Part shown: positions 55,730-64,000 of the stretch, in pieces
Layout of the letters: each line of letters begins with the position of its first letter
Numbering within the stretch: position 1 is the stretch's first letter
NCBI GenBank assembly: GCA_022478985.1
Contig: JAKSZP010014463.1
Span: 124,001-188,000, forward strand
Direction of reading: 5' to 3'
Length of the DNA stretch: 64,000 bases
Source: Massospora cicadina
Lineage: Eukaryota; Entomophthoromycota; Entomophthoromycetes; Entomophthorales; Entomophthoraceae
Notes under the pieces: generated by a model
Seen by the model: the letters and a program-made list of their open reading frames with translations, nothing else
What the model was told of the DNA's origin: nothing
The model's database searches: none
Position numbers and translations under genes: made by a program

Positions 55730-57370
55730 GTGGTGCGCCGCCTGCTGTAGTGTTTTAACCACCGCTGAAGCATGCCTGGGCTGGCTCTGCTAGCCCTCCC
55801 AATGCTACTGGGCGTTATGTACCCCCTCATATTTTTGCCCACCACCTCGCCAGCTCTCAGGTGGTGCTCCTATGGATCCATTTGCATCTTGTCCTCTGGT
55901 CAAATATGGGAATCTCTTCCCATATGTAAGTGCAGCCATTATTAGATGGCCACGGCAGCTTTTAAACCCACTGATTTATTGAATTTCACCCCTTTAAGGG
56001 GTACTTTGATCTCAGCTTCTGTTTGGAAGCTGATGCAGCCGCAGAAGCAGCCAAGCTGAAAATCATTATAAAAAAATCCCCATTCCCACTGTTCAAACCT
56101 GGCTCCCAGATGAGGCCACTTTGGTGGACCAGTTTGCTGGGTTGCCATCCCATCTCTCCCCCAAACGCCTCCACCATGAGCTCATAGAGGGTTTGTCCAT
56201 TTACATTGCAGACCCCATGTTGCAGTTCGTGGTTCCAAATGAGGCAGATCATCTGGCTGGGCCTTGCATCTTTGTGATCCACCCATTTCATTGCAATACC
56301 CATCTCATGATTCCCCCTGCACTTTGATCAGATCTGCCCCTGATCACCCACATTGGGCGCAAATCAAAAACAGCCACATCATTTGCCCCTTGTGCTTTGA
56401 GCTTGACCACTCAAAGTGCAAGTGCCCCACAGTTTCCACTTCTACTGCTTCCACCACTCATTACTTGGGCGTCATGCCTGTGGCCATTTCTCCCCAATTT
56501 TTTGAATCGGGCTTGATCCTCCAGCCCCCAACCTCAGGCCAATTTGGTACTGCTTCAAAAGTGGTAGTCAATTGGAACCAAAATTTTAATATTTTTAATC
56601 AAAATTTGACCAGATTATGGAATCCTGAGTTGATGGATGAACCAGTTTCAGCTGAGCTGACATGGTTGACAGCATGTGGCCAATCAGCTCCTGCCACTGC
56701 CCCAATTCCAGTGGCTGGCCCAGTGCTGGCTGAATCCAATCCATTCAAGGCTCTCAAATGGATTGATGAGGATGAATGGCCATACCATGTCAAGACTGAT
56801 TTTACTTTGGAGGAAGTTTTGTTGATTCTCCCAAATTGTGGCCCCACCTTTTTCTCCCTAAAAACAGTTATCCCATATATAAAAATATAAATAAAATGGC
56901 AGTAAAAGCCGCTGCAGCTCCTGCCAACACCCTACTCTGCCAGAAACTTCATGCGGTGATGGTGCCCCTGGGCAAGGGCATCTCTATCCCAAATTTCCCT
57001 CATGATTTTGAGGAAGATGCTAAATATAAAATTGAGGAGCTTGCTTTTGGTGTGAGCTGCGCTTGCATGACATGACAAAAACTTATCTTTTTATCCCCAC
57101 TTATCACAGAACCTGCCAGTGCATCAAGTCTTTCACTTGTGTGCCTGCTCTCATCTCTTTTGCTGAGCATCAACTTGTTTAATACATTGAGGCGATGGAC
57201 ACCACTGGCCTCATAAATAAAGAAAACCCACAACTATATCTCCTTATGCCCCATGTCAATGAAGCTCTCACCCCAATGCTGTCCACCATGGTCTGCCATC
57301 TAAAGCGGGCGTTGGTCAAAAGTTTCCCCAAAGCTTCCTCGCCATCTGATATGGCTTCTTAGGCTGATAA
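55730..57370 (+). pseudogene. ORF1/Gag-like protein with CCHC zinc knuckle
   Basis: Frame 56264-56890 (208 codons) contains HIICPLCFELDHSKCKCP, a C-x2-C-x4-H-x4-C zinc knuckle, followed by Ser/Thr-rich and Asn-rich linkers. The preceding frame 56121-56327 gives KRLHHELIEGLSIYIADPML and ADHLAGPCIFVIHPFH. A later frame (56836-57075) has PNFPHDFEEDAKYKIEELAF. The composition is richer in C and less AT-rich than its surroundings. It is probably the first ORF of a LINE or a Gag, plus-oriented; no RT follows before AT-rich DNA begins, so its pol is missing. Confidence 0.55.
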
Positions 57371-57419
57371 TTGAGGTGCCATATTAGGAAAAATTTATCT
57401 CTAATAATCCTTTGTTTGG

Positions 57420-58970
57420 CCCATTTTGCAAATAATGATGCGTGGCAGCTCCCCTTTTGGGTTGGGCACCACTAGTGCTAAAAAAGAGCTCAAGCTTTTT
57501 TTCTACATTGAAATTTGTTTCATCATGAAACTAAAATGTAAGGCAAGGTAAGGGATGCCAGAACGGCTCATGGAAAGGTATAATTTTTGAACCAAATTTT
57601 GGAAAGTGAAATCTCAACATCTTAGGTTGCTCTCTGGTGAGTCCCTCCAAATGCCATTTTTTAGGCCCTTTCAAGTATAAAGTATGGCTTGAGAGAGGCA
57701 CAGCCAAGTGCCAAACCCAAACCCAACTGAGAATCCCATGAGAAATTCAACTCAGGATTTAAATTCCAAAATTAAATAAAAATGCAACAATTGGACTTCA
57801 GACTCAACAGTTACATATCCAGGGGTCTGATCTGCAATGTGATTCCTTATTTATCACCTGACTCAACTTATTAAAATCATTGGGACTCATATGTGGTTTG
57901 TATAGGTATGGGATATATCTAAAATGTTAGCTGTGATTGGGCTATGATAGGGATGAGACCTTAGGGACTGCCAGAGGCCCCAAGAATGTTTACCTCATTG
58001 CAAACCCCTTACATTATTTTTAATAGGGGAGAAGAGGAAAAAAGGCAGAGGAAGAGGCTCCATAGGGACCATGGCAGTAACCCCTAAAATAAACCACTTG
58101 AGAAAGATTACTGAGCCAAGACAAGCGAGCTATGAGGGGTCTAGGATTTTTGCCTGCAGGGGAATTGTTTGTAATCCAGGAAGATAGGTTAAGCTGGGGC
58201 TTCTAGTTATCCTATTAGTATAAAGTTAAGTCATAAGATTAAATGCTTACCATGATGTTACTTTACCCAAAATTTGTTCTAAACAAAAAGAAAACTTAAT
58301 TAACTAAAATTCTGCCAATGGGTTTACTATGCTTACCTAAATTTACTACTTGTTTTGGTATCATCCGTCCCCTGGTTGGTTTACATTATATATATAAAAA
58401 TAATGTATATAGTATAAAAGATAGTATAAAAGAGAAAAGATCTATTCATAAAAATAAACTTGTAGTATATTGTACTAAGGAATCATCATAAGAACAATTT
58501 TATATATAAAAATAAGGTAATAAAACCAGATAATTAAGAAAATTAAGCATTTTGATTCTTAAAAATGCCTATTTTTAACTAAGATTTATAAAAAAAATTT
58601 ATCTAGAATTTTTTTATCTGCATAGAAAATTATTAAATTAAAATTAATAAGATTATAATAAATTACTTAGTTCCAACTGTAACTAAAACGCTTAAGAGTT
58701 AAGCCTTATTATATTAAAATTTTGGGTCTAATTATAATTTTAGTTAATTAAAATTAAAAATATAGTATTTTCTCGTTAGTACACTTATTTGCTACTAAAC
58801 AACTTAATATAACTATTCCTCAAGCCAATAAATGAATACATAGGTAAGGATAGAATTATGTCTAACAAAGAGCCAACGCCAGTATGCTGCTGTGGTTAAA
58901 GGGGCCAATTATTGGCCATATTAATTCCCCTGTAAACAAGCGTGCACTCCAGGAGTCATCACTTTCTAAT
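57420..58970. other. Non-coding, with an extremely AT-rich core at 58380-58760
   Basis: No frame over 60 codons. Within 58380-58760 the sequence is nearly all A/T (tatatataaaaataatg and similar), with short near-repeats of tagtataaaag. It could be decayed beyond recognition or a structural AT island. Confidence 0.5.
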
Positions 58971-58979
58971 GGGCAAAAT

Positions 58980-59800
58980 GACAAACATGTCAAAGGATGG
59001 CTGGCAGTAACAGCATACTATTCAGGATAGTGTGTTGTATCGCCAGATCACTTATTCTCTGCCAATATCAATGGTGCACCAAGCCATCCATGTAAAATAT
59101 GGTGTAAAAACCCCCATTTTCATTGAGGTGTCAGATTGGCAGGAAGAGTTTTTCCCAGCTGCTACCTTCATAAAAAACCTTTGTTTACAATTGGTTTGAC
59201 TTAAGTTTCCCCGCCACAGAGGCGGCTGATGAATCTACAAATATTAAAATGAGATTAAAACATGCAGAGTATAATACATAGTTAATGTGAAATGCTACTG
59301 CTACAGCAAGGATAAAGCAATATTTATAGGTTTTTATGATTTTCAAGATACCATCCTAAATGATTTTGTGATAAATAGCCTGAAAATGGGTTTAGAAAAG
59401 TATGGTGTTATCATGCAGTTGAGTTACAAAGCTTTTATCTAATGCTAAAACTCTGCAGTGACAAAGCTATTGCTATTATTGACACCCACTTAGAAATTTG
59501 GGATGATTTGTCTAGTATCACATGGGATGCTAACTTTAACCTCCCTGAGGGTATCCCTAAAGCTACAAGTTACCATTCCCCTTGAACATGCAGTCCCTAT
59601 TTGTATTAAATGCAAAGCACAGGACCACAAGGTGTATGCTTGCCCCTTCCAAGGAAGAAACAGTAAGATGTTGATGAGGAAACCCTCATGGATGATCAGC
59701 GTCCCACATATGCTAAAGTAACTTATGCCGATATGCCATTCCCTTGGGGTAATGCCAAGGATTTTTTATATGTTTTCCCATGTTCACTAAACAAAGGAAG
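58980..59800 (+). pseudogene. LINE ORF1-like remnant with CCHC zinc knuckle
   Basis: Frame 59503-59721 includes LQVTIPLEHAVPICIKCKAQ and DHKVYACPF, giving C-I-K-C-x4-H-x4-C, a zinc knuckle. Upstream readable text (about 59105-59190) is FIEVSDWQEEFFPAATFIKN in another frame. The layout resembles the C-terminal knuckle of LINE ORF1 proteins. It lies on the opposite strand from the LINE pol at 60.6-64.0 kb, so it is not that element's own ORF1. Confidence 0.55.
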
Positions 59801-60585
59801 CGCATAAAAATCTCTTAAAAGGCTGACAGGTAGCTAAAGGGTTGGTTTCCACCTTGAATCTAACATCAATTCCAGAGACACTAAATACTGCCCCACTTCC
59901 AGCACTCAGCAATGCCAGAGAGTGCCCAGGCGGCGTATCATCTTATGAAGTACTCATTACGCTTGATCCTGATCCGCTTAATCCATTATACAAATCTTTA
60001 TGATAATAACGCAATTGACCAATTCTTTTCACATGATCATCCTTCCAGCAAATAAGGCTGTTTAAAAGGTTACACAGAGAGTTATTCTAAGTCTCCCCAA
60101 TTGAAAATTTGACACCACACTTAAAAAGAGAAGATGGCTTAGGTCATAGTCCTCATTCCAAAGGCCAAGGTGGTCCTATGGCCTGTGGCTGGGTCTATCG
60201 ACCCAGCTCACCGCTCATATAGCGCCTGGGTGTCCAACTGAAACAAAAAGAATGCTAAACGTCGCATGATTCTGGGCTTCTGCATCATGTACTAAGAAAC
60301 TAAGTTCCTTGCATAACCACCTGCATACATATTGGGAATCTAAGAAAACATTGTTCAACAGGAATGGAAGAGTAGCAGTCACAAGTTATTTTTTATGAAT
60401 TCCATTCAATCCTTTTTCTGTGGTTACATTATTTTCCCTGACAAAGGGCTAAGTGAGGTAAAAAATTTTAATTTTTAAATGATTGTGCACTAGCTGTCAC
60501 ATTTTATAAAAAGTGAGGAGTTGCCTCTATTACCATATATGGCTAGTAACTCACCTTCCCACATCTTCTTTATTGTGAGAGCTCC
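59801..60585. other. No gene seen
   Basis: Short stretches only, no motif. The right boundary is the probable 3' end of the LINE (poly-T run on the plus strand at 60586-60594). Confidence 0.4.
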
Positions 60586-60838
60586 ATTTTTTTATTTAAA
60601 AGAGGCAAGCTGACCAGGGGACGGACAATAATGATATATGTAATGGGATATAGGGAGGTGAAGTATAGCGAGATTTAAGCACCCCAGAGTAGACGAGCTA
60701 CCCCTGTTGCCAGCTGGTGCCACCAGGTGTAGGGAAGTTGGATGCCCTACTCCAAGGGGGGTTCCCCTATTATGGAGCAGGTGTGAAGGAAGGGGTCCAT
60801 ATGCAGAAACCAGACTGGTGCCATGATTCAACAAGTCT

Positions 60839-61250
60839 TTATTGCTTTGGCCTCATGTAACCATATAGCCAGGCTTGAAATTGTTCCAGTAAGTGTAGGT
60901 GAAATCTGCTGATCGTACTAAGGATGGTCAGCAAAGTTCTCTTGAAGGCATCCAGCGCTATGGTGTGGATTGTCCGCAGTGCAATGGTGACTATCAGGGA
61001 AAGGATTGTGGATGATATTGGGGATTCAAGTTGGAGTGCAAGTAAGCTTCTGGAGATTGACAGCTCCTGGTCATTGCGGGCTCTTAATGACATGCAACTT
61101 CCTGCCATATGGCTCTAGATGTGAGGAATGCTTCAAGGCGGTGGTGTAGGGTGCCTTCCCCTCCACACACTGCGCAAGTTGCATGAAGAGAGCTTGAGAA
61201 ATCCGCTGTCTTGTAGGTTCTTCTGAGGCAATGTCAGGTGTTAGCTATTA
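60839..61250 (-). pseudogene. LINE C-terminal zinc-binding region
   Basis: Minus strand at about 61125-61190: LHATCAVCGGEGTLHHRLEA then FLTSRAIWQEVACH. C-x2-C with downstream His residues matches the zinc-binding domain found after the RT in many LINEs (zf-RVT type). Another frame (60839-61108) stays open for 89 codons but is probably tail sequence. Confidence 0.7.
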
Positions 61251-61259
61251 CCCTTGGCT

Positions 61260-63000
61260 GGAGTAGCGGATGATGTGTTAGCTTCCATACTGACTTCTGT
61301 GTCATGAGGTCGTAGGGGATGTCTAATACATTCAAGTAGTCAATTCTTGAAATGAACGGGGCCACGTCATGTGTGTACCTCTGGGGGTGGTTGTCTTGTT
61401 TCCTTAGCGTGAAGAGAGCTCTGGGCCTTCCCCTTCCCTGACTAGTGCCTGTGAGAGTGATGTTCCACCCTATGTGACGAATGGTGTGGAGGAGGTATTT
61501 GAAGTGAAGGGGGTTCCATGTGGGCCCACTGCATTGGTGCGGTTTGCAAGGTATGTGAGCAGGCTGGACGGGCTGTGTGGTTTGGGTAGTTTGAGCGCCT
61601 GTAAAAATTTAGCCCTCACCTCTCTAGACCAGTATTGTTGTGGGAGGTCTGGGGCTAGGACTTCCTCTATCTAGGTGCCCAATATGCGGTTGGTGTGGTC
61701 TTCAAAACCTATTAGGCTCATGCCTCCGCTGGAGCATGGGCCTAAGAGTGTTTCCACCCGTACATGTGGCTGGGACCAGGCCACAGCCATCCTTGGATAA
61801 GTTTGCAGACTGAGGATATGAATGTAGGTGAGAAGGAGATTGCGTGGGCAGGGAACCACAGCATCGAGAGGATGAGTGAGTTGTCAACTGTTACTCTCCC
61901 TGTTAGTCCTGGGGATCTTCCCTTAAGGGAGGCAACGCGGTTGGACATCTGCTGTAGTAGGTTGTTCTTAATCGTCTCACTGTCATACCTCCTGTTTACA
62001 GCCATATCCCAAGGTAGCAAACAGGGTTGGTTGATGGAGGTGATTCAAATGCAGGATTAGTGGGTTGTTCCTTCGTGGGGGCTATGGGGTTTGAGTGTTG
62101 TGGCCCAGCCGTTATGGTACTTGCCTAGGAGGATTATTTCCATTTTTTGTTGAGCGAAACATTGCTCACAATGGAATACTCTTCCATGGTGCTTTCCAGC
62201 TGTCAGGCATCATTATTATTAGCTATACATTCCATGCAGTCATCCGCAAAGGCTAGTATCTTGACTGTTGGTTGACCTTGTTCAGTTATGCCCAAGAGGC
62301 GTGAGTCAACGATGCAAAGGAGAGGATCAATATTTAATTTATATAGCTTTGGACTGAGGGGGTCCCCTTGTTTGAGCCCTCTGCATGGTGTGATCTTGTT
62401 AGTCAGAAAGCCAGGGCCGCATACAGCTATGGATGCGGACTCTGTAAGAAACATTGCCCAGTTTATGAATCTGGGTGGGAGTTTGAAGGCGTTTAGTCAT
62501 TCCTTCAGGTACAGCCAACTAGCGCAATCATATGCCTTCTCCTGGTCTAGGAATACCAGGGCTCCAATTGCTTTGGACTGGCATATGTTTGCGATGGAGT
62601 GTATATTGGTCCATATTGAACGCCCTGGTATGAACCCAAACTGATTGGGCGACAGAACATTGGAGGCTATTGTGCCTAATCTGGTGGCTAAAATTTTTGT
62701 TATTAGTTTTGTATCTGTGTTAGAAAGTGCAATTAGGCGCCAGTTGGCCAGACCCAGTTTGTTTCCTTTTTAAACAGGGTTATGACATAGGAGTCCTGGC
62801 ACCAGGTAAAAGGCGTGTCTCCAGCAGGCACTGGTTCATTGATTCCAAGAGGAGGGGTGCGATTTGCTTGAAGTATTTTTTGTAAAATTCATAAGTTATC
62901 CCATCAGGCCCAGGGCATTTCCTACATGGTGCACCGCAGACTGTGTCCCAGAGCTCCTCCTGTGTGATTAACTTAGGAAGTCTTAGTCTGGTGGTGTGAT
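61260..63000 (-). pseudogene. LINE reverse transcriptase
   Basis: N-terminal motif CPGPDGITYEFYKKYFKQIA (about 62860-62925). Further on, frame 62203-62454 reads TPCRGLKQGDPLSPKLYKLN and VKILAFADDCMECIANN, with F-A-D-D at 62239-62250 intact. The stretch between, about 62460-62830, keeps text about the palm in other frames. This is the canonical LINE RT signature (GPDG, RGxxQGDPLSP, FADD). Confidence 0.88.
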
Positions 63001-64000
63001 TTGTATTTTAGCGGTATGTATAAAATTTTTTTAATATTTTGGGGGTCAGTTGGGGTATTGCGGCATAGTTTGGTGGAGTAGCGGTTTACTTCCGCCTTAA
63101 CCACCTCTGGGTTGGTTTCCACAGTGCCATCTCCTTTGCGGACCTGTGTGCACATGGGATGGTTGCCGTGGGAGTGAAATTGGCGGAAGAAGTATGTAAA
63201 GTAGGTTTCACCTTCTTTTTTGTTTTTAACTTTTCTTAAAACTTTGATTCTGTGCTGGTGTTTGAAGATGAGGGCGTTTAGGCAGGCGGATATTTCCGCC
63301 TATTTACGCCCCAAGTTGGAGCTTTAACTGGACTTTGGGGTGTTGAGTTTGAGGTGGTCCAGTTCTGCCAAGGTGCGCCTGATTGTGGATGTATCAGCGG
63401 TGTACTTATACAAGGCGTATGGCAAGTTTTATTAATTAATTTGACTTTGAAATTTTCCCATTATGTTATGGGGTTTGATACGTATGGAGTTATAAATTTG
63501 GTATATGTGGCCTCGTTTTCAACCCAGTCGGATATTTCAGGCAATTTTATATTTTCCATGTGTAACTTCCTCCAGTTTTACGCCTGTGCGAGAGTTTGGG
63601 TTGGTGAAAGCTGCGCCAAAACAAGTCAGTGGTTGGATAAGTTTATCTTTTTGGTTGAGAAGTTGGAGATGTTCAAGTGGTGGGTTTTTGGAATAAGAAT
63701 GAAATTGATAGAGCTCATTGAAATGAGCGATCCCTCACATATGTTGGGCTAGTCATGTGGGGGAGAAGTGGTGACCCAATGGGGAGTATCATACAGACTG
63801 AGTGATGTCTTCATTGCTCAGAATTTGATGTGCCCAGGGAATATCCCCTGGGGCTAGGCCATTGGTCCATGTCAGGGTCAGCCTAGCAGTGGAAATCGCC
63901 TAATAGAATGGTGTCCGGTGGGAGGGTGAATGTTGGGATGGTCTCAAGGAATTGTTTCCTCTCAACTGTGGTGCATGGTGCATAGATGCCTGCTATCAAA
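63001..64000 (-). pseudogene. LINE endonuclease (APE-like) and linker
   Basis: Near the window end the minus strand reads LIAGIYAPCTTVERKQFLET and TFTLPPDTILLGDFHC, then a TAG stop and ADPDMDQWP. LLGDFNC-like text with the catalytic Asp is a hallmark of the exonuclease/endonuclease/phosphatase fold in LINEs. The linker 63001-63330 contains RKGDGTVETNPEVVKAEVNR, as between EN and RT in this clade. The plus-strand open stretch 63354-63752 is antisense. The N-terminal half of the endonuclease is outside the window. Confidence 0.78.

Larger units (their letters stand above)
60586..64000 (-). mobile_element. APE-type LINE (non-LTR retrotransposon), 5' part beyond the window
   Basis: The minus-strand order endonuclease, reverse transcriptase, C-terminal zinc motif, A-rich end is that of an APE-clade LINE. 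The 3' end is near 60586-60600, where the minus strand ends in aaataaaaaaa. Frames are broken throughout. The 5' end lies to the right of the window. Confidence 0.85.

Noticed and set aside
58380..58760. AT island as a replication origin or centromere core
   Set aside because: Composition alone is not evidence, and no repeat structure or motif supports it.
63354..63752. 132-codon plus-strand open stretch
   Set aside because: Antisense to the LINE endonuclease and linker, with no motif of its own.

Overview
The window looks like repeat-rich, gene-poor fungal nuclear DNA. I see no convincing host gene, rRNA or tRNA. Essentially everything recognisable is retrotransposon: Ty3/gypsy elements of several families, most of them decayed, and one APE-type LINE. 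The Tf1/sushi-like chromoviruses with C-terminal chromodomains and the collagen-like (Gly-X-Y) Gag pieces suggest a fungus, perhaps a basidiomycete, with a large CpG-depleted genome; this taxonomic guess is inference only. Stops inside the pol reading frames are mostly TGA where the family has Arg (CGA to TGA), with some TAA for Gln, as expected from deamination of methylated cytosines.

Four LTR elements can be bounded to the base with 5-bp target duplications. A2 (5689-13434, minus; gttgc/gttgt) and A1 (37464-45142, plus; attgg) belong to one non-chromodomain Ty3 family primed by a TGG-type primer-binding site. B (17288-24610, minus; ggacc/gaacc) and C (28440-34421, plus; atagt on both sides) are chromoviruses. 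The four are nested in older wrecks. A2 splits minus-strand element H between its RNase H part (13.5-13.9 kb) and its integrase (4.8-5.6 kb). B splits the integrase of minus-strand element F (16.55-17.28 kb and 24.6 kb upward). C lies farther upstream in the same F block, whose gag-like and LTR-like parts are at 34.4-36.3 kb. A1 sits in old repeat DNA between 37.46 and 45.15 kb. A third A-family copy, E (about 48.9-52.9 kb, minus), has lost protease and RT and abuts a second F copy (52.98-54.15 kb).

From 54.4 kb rightwards there is a short direct-repeat pair of about 0.3 kb that could be a TRIM-like element, two plus-strand CCHC zinc-knuckle ORF1/gag-like pseudogenes (56.1-57.4 and 59.0-59.8 kb), an extremely AT-rich stretch (58.4-58.8 kb), and a minus-strand LINE (60.6 kb to the window end) with endonuclease, RT and C-terminal zinc-binding motifs.

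Three observations stand out. First, three tiny insertions of 18-21 bp share the core ACCATCTAGTACTAA plus oligo-A, and each is flanked by a perfect 16-17 bp target duplication; they look like ultra-truncated retroposons. Second, elements C and B carry next to the LTR an 11-nt site complementary to an 11-nt stretch inside their own LTR, about 25-32 nt downstream of a TATA-like box. This is the arrangement expected for Tf1-type self-priming, and the differences between copies largely fit CpG decay of one ancestral motif. Third, nesting order, target duplications and decay state give a readable insertion history.
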